Source: Vibrio echinoideorum (lineage in GTDB: Bacteria > Pseudomonadota > Gammaproteobacteria > Enterobacterales > Vibrionaceae). From it: DNA of 45,679 nt. The first letter of the stretch is position 1, and every line of letters starts with the position of its first letter. The stretch is taken from positions 1 to 45,679 of the forward strand of contig NZ_AP025486.1 in the NCBI RefSeq assembly GCF_024347455.1, given 5' to 3'. A model generated the notes under the pieces. That model was given only the letters and a program-made list of their open reading frames with translations, was not told the origin of the DNA and searched no databases. Position numbers and translations under genes: made by a program. Positions 15,663-24,450 of this stretch are shown one piece after another.

Positions 15663-16631
15663 ATGTTTAAGAGCACCCTAAATATTGCTGTCGCGATCGT
15701 CTGTAGCTCTCTTGTAACCTTAACGGGTTGCGAACCAAAAGTGGCTCAATCTCAAGTTATTCAACCATTAGAAACCCCCATCGTGATTGAACATAATCTA
15801 GGTCAAACCGTGATTTCAAATCGACCTCAGCGAGTGGCAGCTCTCGATATGAATGAAGTGGATTTCTTAGATCAGTTAAACGTACCTATTGCAGGTATGG
15901 TGAAAGATTTTGTACCCCACTTTTTGGCAAAGTATAAAAACACTCCTGACATTTCGGACCTTGGAGCAATCGTTCAACCCAACATGGAAAAAATCTATGC
16001 TCTTAAACCCGATCTAGTTTTGATGACCCCACTGCACGCCAATCAGTATGAAGAACTGTCTAAGCTCGCACCAACGGTACACTTTGATATTGATTTCCGT
16101 AACAGTCATGGGCATCACGTCGACATAATCAAACAGCACGTTATTGATCTCGGTGAAATCTTTAATAAACAAACACTCGCTCAAAAGAAAGTGGCTGAAA
16201 TCGATGCCAAGGTCGATGAGGTTCAAGCCTTGACGGCCGAACGCTCAGAAAAAGCTTTAGTTGTGATGCATAACAATGGCGCTTTTAGCTCATTTGGTAT
16301 CGAGTCTCGATATGGCTTTGTCTTCGATGTACTGGGTGTAAAACCTGCGAGTACTGAAATTGCAGCCAGTTTACATGGCCAGCCTATTTCCAGTGAATTT
16401 ATTAATCAAGCCAACCCTGACATTCTTTACATCATTGATCGCACAGCGGTCATGGAAGGCAAGCCGGTTATTGATGCGGAACATTTGGCAAACCCTCTTC
16501 TTCGACAAACCAAAGCATGGAAAAACGGCAAAGTAATATTTGTCGATGCTGACGCCTGGTACATCACTTCTGCCAGCATCACATCACTGAAAATCGTGAT
16601 TGACGACATTATAAAAGGTTATCAGAGCTAG
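15663..16631 (+). CDS. fatB: Ferric-anguibactin-binding lipoprotein FatB, 322 aa
   Basis: The signal peptide ends in a lipobox LTGC with the modified cysteine at residue 23, so the protein is anchored to the inner membrane facing the periplasm. The mature part has the class III siderophore-binding layout: PQRVAALDMNEVDFLDQL near 53, KPDLVLMTP near 117, a long central helix, and NPDILYIIDRTA near 255. It hands ferric anguibactin to FatC/FatD. The ATG at 15663 gives the lipoprotein signal and 322 residues; longer frames would overlap fatC. In pJM1 an antisense RNA (RNA-alpha) is transcribed opposite this gene; I cannot place its promoter here. Confidence 0.93.
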   Translation: MFKSTLNIAVAIVCSSLVTLTGCEPKVAQSQVIQPLETPIVIEHNLGQTVISNRPQRVAALDMNEVDFLDQLNVPIAGMVKDFVPHFLAKYKNTPDISDLGAIVQPNMEKIYALKPDLVLMTPLHANQYEELSKLAPTVHFDIDFRNSHGHHVDIIKQHVIDLGEIFNKQTLAQKKVAEIDAKVDEVQALTAERSEKALVVMHNNGAFSSFGIESRYGFVFDVLGVKPASTEIAASLHGQPISSEFINQANPDILYIIDRTAVMEGKPVIDAEHLANPLLRQTKAWKNGKVIFVDADAWYITSASITSLKIVIDDIIKGYQS

Positions 16632-16673
16632 ATTTCAAAACAATAAGCTAGACCAACGTAGTCCAGCAAAAAA

Positions 16674-16695
16674 CCGTCACTGCTTTCCAGTGCGG
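16674..16695. other. Small stem-loop between fatB and fatA
   Basis: CCG-T-CACTG pairs with CAGTG-CGG around CTTTC, leaving one bulged T. There is no T-run. It may be a processing or stability element in the operon mRNA. Confidence 0.4.
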
Positions 16696-16734
16696 ATGTG
16701 AGCCAGCCTAAAACAGGATAAAAAGGAATCAACC

Positions 16735-18915
16735 ATGACTCATCAGGTAGCGACCTGTCATAAAAAACAATCATTTAGTGGTAAACCAACTCTAAGTCGT
16801 ATCGCTCTTTTGGTCGCGTTTCAGATCAGCGCGTCTGCATTGCCCATCAGTATCACTCACGCTGAAGAGCAGGCCGACGAATCTATCACCGTTTACGGCC
16901 AAGCCAATGAGGCGTATGCGGCAGGTAAAATCTCAAAGGCGAGCAGCATAGGGATGCTCGGCGATAAAGACTTCCTAGATACCCCATTTAATGCCATTGG
17001 GTACACAGACAAACACATTCAAGACCAACATGCACAAGATATATCCGATGTAATATCCGCGTCTGATCCTTCTGTTTTTACCAGTGGGGAAACCGGGTTA
17101 AACAAAGAAAGCTTTAAGATCCGAGGTTTCAGTTCGGATATTGGCGATGTTATGTTCAATGGTTTATATGGAATCGCTCCTTACTATCGTAGCTCTCCAG
17201 AGATGTACCAACGCATCGATGTACTGAAAGGCCCGGCTTCTTTGCTTAATGGTATGCCACCGAACGGTTCAGTTGGCGGTTCGATCAATTTGGTGACTAA
17301 ACGAGCTCAAGAAGCACCAATCACATCCTTTACTGGCACTTATATGTCGGATTCTCAATTTGGCGGTCATATTGATATTGGTCGCCGTTTTGGTGAAAAC
17401 GAACAATTTGGGGTTCGTTTTAATGGGGTTTTCAGAGATGGGGATGCGTCAGTTGATGGTCAAAGTCGTAAAGCGCAACTCGCATCGCTGAGCCTTGATT
17501 GGCGTAATGATATTGCGTTGATTGAAGCTGATTTATACTTTAGTACAGAGCGAGTTGATGGTGCCAATCGAGGTTTGAGCATAGCTTCTGGCGTTGACGT
17601 CCCGTCCCCCCCTTCGTCAGATACCTTACTCAGCCCTAGTTGGGCATACAATGACAGTGAAGATAAAGGCATGATGATTCGTGCTGAACTGGATTTGAGT
17701 AATTCCGTAACAGCTTACGGTGCTGTGGGTGCCAGTCGTACAGACTTTGATTCTAATGTACCACAAAGAGTTAAAATCATCGACGACAGCGGAACTCTTG
17801 AGGTGTCTCTTGGCTCCGTTAAGTTAGAAAGCAAACGCACTTCCGGTGAGGTAGGGATTCGTAGCAGTTTTGACACAGGGCCTATAGAGCACTATTTGGT
17901 GCTTAATAGTACCTACTTTAGAGAAGATAAAAATGATTCTCCGACAGGGAACAATAATCCTGAGTCCTGGAATCCTAATATATATAACCCAGTGTGGGGG
18001 CCTGAAGATTCCACATATGACAACTATTATGAATTACCGGTCGATTCCACACAGATCAGCTTTGGTGTAGCCGATACCTTATCTTTAGCTAATGGCAAAT
18101 ACCAACTCACATTAGGTTTACGTCATCAGAGTATTGATTATGAATCAGGTGTTACTTGGAATGGAAATGCTTTTCCTACCACAAAGCTTAAGGAAAGTAC
18201 CTACACACCGGCTATTGCTGCGTTGTATAAAGTTTCTGACTCAGTTTCTCTTTACGGTAACTATACCGAAGGCCTAACAAACGGAAAAACGGCAGGCTCG
18301 GGGGCCGCTAACGTGGGTGAAGCGTTTGAACCACAAAAAACCAAGCAAACAGAAGCCGGCTTAAAGCTCGATATGAACGACTTTGCTCATACTTTTAGCT
18401 TGTTTGAGATCAAAAAGCCCAACGGATACCAAGACCCAGACACTAACATTTACTCTTTTGGTGGCGAGCAACGTAATCGAGGTATTGAATGGGGGTTCTA
18501 CGGTACGGTGTTAGAGGACTACACGCTGACTGGTGGTATCGCTTATACCGACGCAGAGATCACTAAAGCAACAGATGTCACGACTGAAGGAAAGCAAGCG
18601 ACTAAGCTACCCGATCTTCAAGCTAAGTTAGCATTGGAATGGAACCTACCAGTGATGCGTCAACTTACTCTTATTGGTCAAGCAAATTACATGTCAGAGC
18701 AATATATTGATGCACAAAACACTCAATCACTGTCTGCACAGACTATTTTTGATTTAGGTGCTCGCTATAACTCTACCATCGCCAATCAAAGTGTCATTTG
18801 GCGTCTTGCGGTCAACAACGTAACCGATGAAGCATATTGGACTACCACCCATTACGCTAGCCTTGCGTTGGGTGCCCCTCGTACGGTGATGCTATCTGCT
18901 ACAGCGGATTTTTAA
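16735..18915 (+). CDS. fatA: TonB-dependent ferric-anguibactin receptor FatA, 726 aa
   Basis: A long signal peptide of about 43 residues ends at ITHAEEQ. A TonB-box-like ESITVYGQ follows, then a plug domain ([49 protein letters not shown]) and a 22-strand beta-barrel of the FhuA/FepA superfamily. The chain ends in aromatic residue Phe726, as outer-membrane barrels do ([10 protein letters not shown]). It binds ferric anguibactin at the cell surface and imports it with TonB energy. AAAAGGAA upstream supports the start. Length equals that reported for pJM1 FatA. An intergenic hairpin at 18930-18954 separates it from angR. Confidence 0.95.
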   Translation: MTHQVATCHKKQSFSGKPTLSRIALLVAFQISASALPISITHAEEQADESITVYGQANEAYAAGKISKASSIGMLGDKDFLDTPFNAIGYTDKHIQDQHAQDISDVISASDPSVFTSGETGLNKESFKIRGFSSDIGDVMFNGLYGIAPYYRSSPEMYQRIDVLKGPASLLNGMPPNGSVGGSINLVTKRAQEAPITSFTGTYMSDSQFGGHIDIGRRFGENEQFGVRFNGVFRDGDASVDGQSRKAQLASLSLDWRNDIALIEADLYFSTERVDGANRGLSIASGVDVPSPPSSDTLLSPSWAYNDSEDKGMMIRAELDLSNSVTAYGAVGASRTDFDSNVPQRVKIIDDSGTLEVSLGSVKLESKRTSGEVGIRSSFDTGPIEHYLVLNSTYFREDKNDSPTGNNNPESWNPNIYNPVWGPEDSTYDNYYELPVDSTQISFGVADTLSLANGKYQLTLGLRHQSIDYESGVTWNGNAFPTTKLKESTYTPAIAALYKVSDSVSLYGNYTEGLTNGKTAGSGAANVGEAFEPQKTKQTEAGLKLDMNDFAHTFSLFEIKKPNGYQDPDTNIYSFGGEQRNRGIEWGFYGTVLEDYTLTGGIAYTDAEITKATDVTTEGKQATKLPDLQAKLALEWNLPVMRQLTLIGQANYMSEQYIDAQNTQSLSAQTIFDLGARYNSTIANQSVIWRLAVNNVTDEAYWTTTHYASLALGAPRTVMLSATADF

Positions 18916-18929
18916 TCTCGGTCAATTTT

Positions 18930-18954
18930 GCCCTTGACCTTTCTGGTTAAGGGC
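18930..18954 (+). terminator. Stem-loop between fatA and angR (operon attenuation site)
   Basis: GCCCTTGACC (18930-18939) pairs with GGTTAAGGGC (18945-18954), one G-T pair, loop TTTCT. There is no immediate T-run. In pJM1 most transcripts of the iron transport-biosynthesis operon stop between fatA and angR, and an antisense RNA (RNA-beta) promotes this. The hairpin is in the right place, but the antisense RNA is inferred from that precedent. Confidence 0.7.
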
Positions 18955-18999
18955 ATCGTCTTCCCCTTCCCCCCATTTGGCTTTTTATGAGAATTTAGA

Positions 19000-21900
19000 A
19001 TGAATCAAAATGAACATCCCTTCGCTTTCCCTGAGACAAAATTACCTTTAACCTCCAATCAAAATTGGCAGTTATCAACCCAAAGACAGCGTACTGAAAA
19101 GAAATCGATTACCAATTTTACGTATCAGGAATTTGATTACGAAAACATTTCGAGGGATACATTAGAACGCTGCCTCACAACAATAATTAAGCATCACCCA
19201 ATATTCGGAGCTAAGCTCAGTGACGACTTCTACCTCCATTTTCCGAGCAAAACTCACATTGAAACCTTTGCAGTTAATGACTTAAGTAATGCCTTAAAAC
19301 AAGATATTGATAAACAGTTGGCCGATACGCGTTCTGCAGTAACGAAAAGCCGCTCACAAGCGATAATCTCTATCATGTTTAGTATATTGCCAAAAAACAT
19401 AATCAGGCTTCATGTACGCTTCAACTCAGTTGTTGTAGATAATCCAAGTGTTACGCTTTTTTTTGAGCAGCTTACTCAGTTATTATCGGGAAGTCCCCTT
19501 TCTTTTTTAAATCAAGAACAGACTATCTCCGCATACAATCACAAAGTTAATAATGAGTTGCTTAGTGTTGATCTTGAGTCCGCAAGATGGAATGAATATA
19601 TTCTAACACTACCTAGTTCAGCAAACCTTCCCACAATTTGTGAACCCGAAAAACTGGATGAAACCGATATCACTCGCAGGTGTGTGACGCTGTCACAAAG
19701 GAAGTGGCAGCAGTTGGTTACTGTTAGCAAAAAACATAATGTCACACCGGAGATAACTCTTGCCAGTATATTTTCGACCGTTTTATCACTCTGGGGGCAT
19801 CAAAAATACCTCATGATGAGATTTGATATCACCAAAATCGATGACTACACGGGCACCATAGGCCAGTTTACCGAACCTTTATTAGTGGGTATGTCCGGCT
19901 TTGAGCAGAGCTTTCTTTCTCTTGTTAAAAACAACCAAAAAAAGTTCGAAGAAGCTTATCATTATGACGTTAAAGTACCTGTTTTTCAGTGTGTTAATAA
20001 ATTATCTAATATTTCGGATTCTCACCGTTATCCTGCTAATATCACTTTTTCTAGCGAGCTTTTAAACACAAACCATAGCAAAAAAGCTGTATGGGGATGT
20101 CGTCAATCAGCCAATACTTGGCTTTCTTTACATGCTGTAATCGAGCAAGAACAACTTGTCTTACAATGGGACAGCCAAGACGCAATCTTCCCAAAAGACA
20201 TGATCAAAGATATGTTACATAGTTACACCGATTTATTAGACTTACTCAGCCAAAAAGATGTCAACTGGGCACAGCCTTTACCAACTTTGCTGCCAAAACA
20301 TCAGGAGTCCATACGCAATAAAATAAATCAACAGGGAGACCTAGAACTAACTAAAGAACTCCTCCATCAGCGTTTTTTTAAAAACGTAGAGTCCACCCCT
20401 AATGCTCTTGCGATTATCCATGGTCAAGAGTCATTAGATTATATAACTTTAGCAAGCTACGCCAAGAGTTGTGCGGGTGCACTAACCGAAGCTGGAGTAA
20501 AATCAGGAGACCGCGTTGCTGTCACTATGAATAAAGGCATTGGTCAAATAGTGGCAGTATTGGGAATATTATATGCTGGGGCTATTTATGTTCCTGTCTC
20601 TCTAGATCAACCACAAGAAAGGCGGGAAAGTATTTATCAAGGTGCTGGAATTAACGTTATTCTTATTAACGAATCAGATAGTAAAAATTCCCCTTCAAAT
20701 GATCTTTTCTTTTTCCTTGACTGGCAAACAGCGATAAAGAGTGAGCCAATGCGTAGCCCTCAAGATGTCGCGCCAAGTCAACCAGCCTATATTATCTACA
20801 CATCAGGCTCAACAGGAACCCCTAAGGGAGTGGTGATTTCTCACCAAGGCGCTCTTAATACATGTATCGCGATCAATCGACGTTATCAAATTGGGAAAAA
20901 TGATCGAGTATTGGCTCTTTCAGCACTACATTTTGACCTTTCGGTATACGACATCTTTGGCCTACTTTCTGCCGGCGGCACTATCGTATTAGTCAGTGAG
21001 CTTGAAAGACGTGACCCGATTGCTTGGTGTCAAGCAATTGAGGAGCATAATGTCACCATGTGGAATAGCGTCCCAGCATTATTTGATATGTTATTAACTT
21101 ACGCTACTTGCTTTAACTCTATCGCTCCCTCAAAACTCCGTTTAACCATGCTTTCGGGAGACTGGATTGGATTAGATTTACCGCAGCGTTATCGTAATTA
21201 TCGTGTAGATGGCCAATTTATTGCGATGGGAGGAGCCACCGAAGCATCGATATGGTCAAACGTCTTTGACGTAGAGAAAGTTCCGATGGAGTGGCGCTCT
21301 ATCCCTTATGGCTATCCTCTACCTAGACAACAATATCGAGTTGTCGATGACTTGGGGCGAGATTGCCCAGATTGGGTAGCTGGCGAACTTTGGATTGGTG
21401 GTGACGGTATCGCACTGGGGTATTTTAACGATGAATTGAAAACGCAAGCTCAGTTTTTACATATTGATGGCCATGCTTGGTATCGTACTGGTGACATGGG
21501 CTGTTATTGGCCAGATGGTACTCTTGAGTTCTTGGGGCGAAGAGACAAGCAGGTCAAAGTAGGAGGTTACAGAATTGAGTTGGGAGAAATCGAAGTTGCA
21601 CTCAATAATATACCGGGGGTGCAGCGTGCGGTTGCTATCGCAGTGGGCAATAAAGACAAAACTCTAGCAGCATTCATCGTTATGGATTCGGAGCAAGCAC
21701 CAATAGTTACAGCGCCGTTGGATGCAGAAGAAGTTCAACTTTTGTTGAACAAACAACTGCCTAACTACATGGTTCCCAAACGCATAATTTTCCTTGAAAC
21801 CTTCCCCCTAACCGCTAATGGTAAAGTCGATCATAAAGCTCTAACTCGAATGACTAACCGAGAAAAGAAAACATCTCAAAGCATAAATAAACCTATTATT

Positions 21901-22146
21901 ACTGCGAGTGAAGATAGAGTAGCCAAAATTTGGAATGACGTTCTTGGCCCTACAGAACTCTATAAATCGAGTGATTTCTTTTTGTCGGGAGGAGATGCAT
22001 ACAACGCAATAGAGGTAGTCAAACGTTGTCATAAAGCTGGCTATCTAATCAAGCTATCAATGTTGTACCGTTATTCTACGATTGAAGCTTTCGCTATTAT
22101 CATGGACCGTTGTCGATTAGCACCTCAGGAAGAGGCTGAGTTATGA
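19000..22146 (+). CDS. angR: AngR: non-ribosomal peptide synthetase (cyclisation-like, adenylation, carrier-like) and regulator
   Basis: Residues 15-440 form a cyclisation-type domain whose DxxxxDxxS motif reads N142...D147...S150, with Asn for the first Asp. Residues 455-935 form an adenylation domain with all core motifs visible: IIYTSGSTGTPKG, GGATEASIWSN, YRTGDMG, GRRDKQVKVGGYRIELGEIE and NGKVDH. Cysteine is the expected substrate in anguibactin synthesis. The C-terminal carrier-like domain reads GGDA, with Ala1000 (codon GCA at 21997) where phosphopantetheine-bearing Ser should be, so it cannot be charged. Residue 267 is His, the form I recall for strain 775 AngR; Asn there is linked to overproduction in strain 531A. 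In pJM1 AngR also activates the operon. The stop overlaps angT (ATGA). Confidence 0.95.
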   Translation: MNQNEHPFAFPETKLPLTSNQNWQLSTQRQRTEKKSITNFTYQEFDYENISRDTLERCLTTIIKHHPIFGAKLSDDFYLHFPSKTHIETFAVNDLSNALKQDIDKQLADTRSAVTKSRSQAIISIMFSILPKNIIRLHVRFNSVVVDNPSVTLFFEQLTQLLSGSPLSFLNQEQTISAYNHKVNNELLSVDLESARWNEYILTLPSSANLPTICEPEKLDETDITRRCVTLSQRKWQQLVTVSKKHNVTPEITLASIFSTVLSLWGHQKYLMMRFDITKIDDYTGTIGQFTEPLLVGMSGFEQSFLSLVKNNQKKFEEAYHYDVKVPVFQCVNKLSNISDSHRYPANITFSSELLNTNHSKKAVWGCRQSANTWLSLHAVIEQEQLVLQWDSQDAIFPKDMIKDMLHSYTDLLDLLSQKDVNWAQPLPTLLPKHQESIRNKINQQGDLELTKELLHQRFFKNVESTPNALAIIHGQESLDYITLASYAKSCAGALTEAGVKSGDRVAVTMNKGIGQIVAVLGILYAGAIYVPVSLDQPQERRESIYQGAGINVILINESDSKNSPSNDLFFFLDWQTAIKSEPMRSPQDVAPSQPAYIIYTSGSTGTPKGVVISHQGALNTCIAINRRYQIGKNDRVLALSALHFDLSVYDIFGLLSAGGTIVLVSELERRDPIAWCQAIEEHNVTMWNSVPALFDMLLTYATCFNSIAPSKLRLTMLSGDWIGLDLPQRYRNYRVDGQFIAMGGATEASIWSNVFDVEKVPMEWRSIPYGYPLPRQQYRVVDDLGRDCPDWVAGELWIGGDGIALGYFNDELKTQAQFLHIDGHAWYRTGDMGCYWPDGTLEFLGRRDKQVKVGGYRIELGEIEVALNNIPGVQRAVAIAVGNKDKTLAAFIVMDSEQAPIVTAPLDAEEVQLLLNKQLPNYMVPKRIIFLETFPLTANGKVDHKALTRMTNREKKTSQSINKPIITASEDRVAKIWNDVLGPTELYKSSDFFLSGGDAYNAIEVVKRCHKAGYLIKLSMLYRYSTIEAFAIIMDRCRLAPQEEAEL

Positions 22147-22901
22147 GCCCTTTAATCAAACTTGCAGCCTCTTCGAGGCTGCATGATGCAACTCATTATG
22201 TTTTATGCCCTTTTGCAGGAGGTGGTAGTGGTGCATTTAGACACTGGCGTACATTATCCCTTGAAAATGAAGTGATTTCGGTAATGCTTTATCCTGGTAG
22301 AGAATTTCGTATAGACGACCCAACAGTCATAAACATCGGCACATTAGCAGAAGAAATGATCCAAGCTTTAAAAACCTGTAATCAACGAATAGAAGATACG
22401 ATCATTGTCGGTCATAGTATGGGCGCGCAAGTGGCGTATGAAGCAAGTAAAAAACTAGTAAATCAGGGGCTATTTCTGAAAGGGCTGATCATCTCTGGTT
22501 GTCAAGCTCCTCATATCAAAGGGCGAAGGTTACTAGGTGAATGCGATGATAAAACCTTTATTCATAATCTAGTCGAGATTGGAGGGTGTGATCCAAGTTT
22601 AGCTAAAAGTCCAGAGTGGTGGCCGATATTTCTGCCAGCTTTGAGGGCGGACTTTACGGCTACAGAACAGTATATTTTCACATCACTTCCAAATGATAAG
22701 GAAGGCCTTCCTATCCCAACTCTATTGATTTCAGGTGATCAAGATAGAGAAGCTAACTTTTCAGAAATAGAAGAGTGGAAACTTTGGTGTAATAAAGTCG
22801 TTGATCATTTAGTGGTCGAGGGCGGGCATTTCTATATAACAGAGCAACCTCAAATGATGCTTGAATGCATCCGGGCTTTATCAACCGAAACGACTGCCTA
22901 A
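22143..22901 (+). CDS. angT: Type II thioesterase AngT, 252 aa
   Basis: This alpha/beta hydrolase has the nucleophile elbow GHSMG (residues 90-94, Ser92), a likely acid near Asp199 (LISGDQD) and catalytic His229 in VEGGHFYI. It belongs to the GrsT-like editing thioesterases that clear misprimed carrier domains; in pJM1, AngT is needed for normal anguibactin yield. It overlaps angR by four bases and ends the operon at the terminator 22951-22977. Confidence 0.93.
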   Translation: MSPLIKLAASSRLHDATHYVLCPFAGGGSGAFRHWRTLSLENEVISVMLYPGREFRIDDPTVINIGTLAEEMIQALKTCNQRIEDTIIVGHSMGAQVAYEASKKLVNQGLFLKGLIISGCQAPHIKGRRLLGECDDKTFIHNLVEIGGCDPSLAKSPEWWPIFLPALRADFTATEQYIFTSLPNDKEGLPIPTLLISGDQDREANFSEIEEWKLWCNKVVDHLVVEGGHFYITEQPQMMLECIRALSTETTA

Positions 22902-22950
22902 TACTAAGGTTCGGTTGATAGATTTTTAGACAAACAACTTCAAACGACAA

Positions 22951-22977
22951 GGGTATGCATTTAAGCAATGCATACCC
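22951..22977. terminator. Bidirectional terminator between convergent angT and angU
   Basis: A perfect 11-bp stem (GGGTATGCATT with its complement, loop TAAGC) lies midway between two convergent genes. T-rich sequence is short on both sides. Confidence 0.75.
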
Positions 22978-22998
22978 TGGGCTTTTCGATCAACACTA

Positions 22999-24324
22999 TT
23001 ACTTGGTTTCCGGAATTCCATAACTCTGGAATGCTGAACTTTCTGGCAATCGATAAATTTGCTTACCTAATACTTGGTTAATAATAGAAGCGTTTCTGTA
23101 AGCACCCATCCCAAGATCTGGACCACCAACCCCATGTTGGAAAATCTCCGGATTTTGTACAAAGACACGCCCAACACCTTGGTCACAGCGTTGAGCTATA
23201 AAATCTTTTTCAACAATCAAGTCTCCATGTTCATCTGTAGCCAAGACTGAACCTTTTAGATCATTCAACCACTTAGGCCATTGGTGAGCATATCCTGTGG
23301 CACAAATCACTGCATTAGTACGGAGGTGAAAAGTTTGCTCTTGTTGCGATTGGTAACATTGGACTTCCATCTCCTGGTTATTAACAGATATAACCACCTC
23401 GTTGACTTGACTATTTGAATATAAGCTAAGCCCTGGTGAACGCCCACCAATAGAACGTTCGTATAGCAAATCAAAAATCTCAGCGATAGTGTACCCACTA
23501 ATCCCTTTGTAAAGCTGTCCTTGACCTTCTACGATACTGCGACGTTTTTCACGCGAAAGAGTATGGAAATAATGCATATATGCAGGAGTAAAGCATTCTT
23601 GTCCTAACTTAGAAGCCTCCATTGGATGGAAACCAGCAGAACGAGTTACCCAGTTGACCCTTGCCCCGGCTTCTATTTGTTCAAGAGATAAATCACGGTA
23701 TAAGTTGAGTACACACTCAGCGGCACTTTGACCGGAGCCAACTACGGTAACACTATTACACTTGGCCAGCTGCTCTCGCATGTGACCAAACCTAGCGGAA
23801 TGTTGAACCAAAGAGTGATTCGTACTTTTTGCCCATTGAGGTAACCAAGGGATGGTACCGACACCAATAGACAAGTCTCGGCTATATCGCGTCTTAACTT
23901 CCCCTTCGTTTAACTGACTCTGAATAGTAAAGCATTCAATATCCTTTAAGTACTTTACATCTACAACAGTTTCACCATAAGCACAATTTTCTAATTTACC
24001 TGCAGCCCACTGGCAGTAATGATTGTATTCGCTTCTTGGCACTAGAAAAGTTTCGTAATAATAAAATTGGTATAATCTGTCGTGTTGTTTGAGGTAATTT
24101 AAATAACTTAAAGGGTGAGTTGGGTCTGCCATAGTGACAAGGTCAGCTAAAAATGGAACTTGCAATGTTGCGCCCGGAAGCAGCATCCCGCTATGCCAAT
24201 TGAACTCTTGTCTACGTTCGATGAACTCAACATCAAGTTCAGGGTGATGAGAAGTTAGAGCTGCCAACCCTAAATTAAACGGCCCTATACCAACACCGAT
24301 GATATCTTTTATTATTGTATTCAC
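22999..24324 (-). CDS. angU: Histamine/histidine N-monooxygenase AngU, 441 aa
   Basis: This flavin-dependent N-hydroxylase of the IucD/SidA/PvdA family has an FAD motif GVGIGPFNLGLAAL near residue 10, an NADPH motif VVGSGQSAAE near 193 and a C-terminal ATGYAH. In anguibactin synthesis it hydroxylates the side-chain amine of histamine (or histidine), giving the hydroxamate-forming unit. Translation starts at a GTG (24324) six bases after AAGGA. It lies downstream of angN on the same strand across a gap holding a nested hairpin, and ends at a terminator shared with angT. Confidence 0.93.
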   Translation of the reverse strand: MNTIIKDIIGVGIGPFNLGLAALTSHHPELDVEFIERRQEFNWHSGMLLPGATLQVPFLADLVTMADPTHPLSYLNYLKQHDRLYQFYYYETFLVPRSEYNHYCQWAAGKLENCAYGETVVDVKYLKDIECFTIQSQLNEGEVKTRYSRDLSIGVGTIPWLPQWAKSTNHSLVQHSARFGHMREQLAKCNSVTVVGSGQSAAECVLNLYRDLSLEQIEAGARVNWVTRSAGFHPMEASKLGQECFTPAYMHYFHTLSREKRRSIVEGQGQLYKGISGYTIAEIFDLLYERSIGGRSPGLSLYSNSQVNEVVISVNNQEMEVQCYQSQQEQTFHLRTNAVICATGYAHQWPKWLNDLKGSVLATDEHGDLIVEKDFIAQRCDQGVGRVFVQNPEIFQHGVGGPDLGMGAYRNASIINQVLGKQIYRLPESSAFQSYGIPETK

Positions 24325-24363
24325 TATTTATCCTTGCTATGAGATTAAAATATTATAGTCATC

Positions 24364-24408
24364 AGGTGACCTAAACCTCAGGGATTGATTTACCCTAACA
24401 AGTCACCT
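24364..24408 (-). other. Nested stem-loop between angN and angU
   Basis: AGGTGAC (24364-24370) pairs with GTCACCT (24402-24408), and AGGG (24380-24383) with CCCT (24393-24396) inside it. Read on the minus strand it is followed by GATGAC and A+T-rich sequence, not a T-run. It may lower transcription into angU, as the hairpin between fatA and angR does on the other strand. Confidence 0.5.
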
Positions 24409-24450
24409 TCTTTTGGAAAGTTCGTGTCAAATTTACAAACCAGCTTATAT

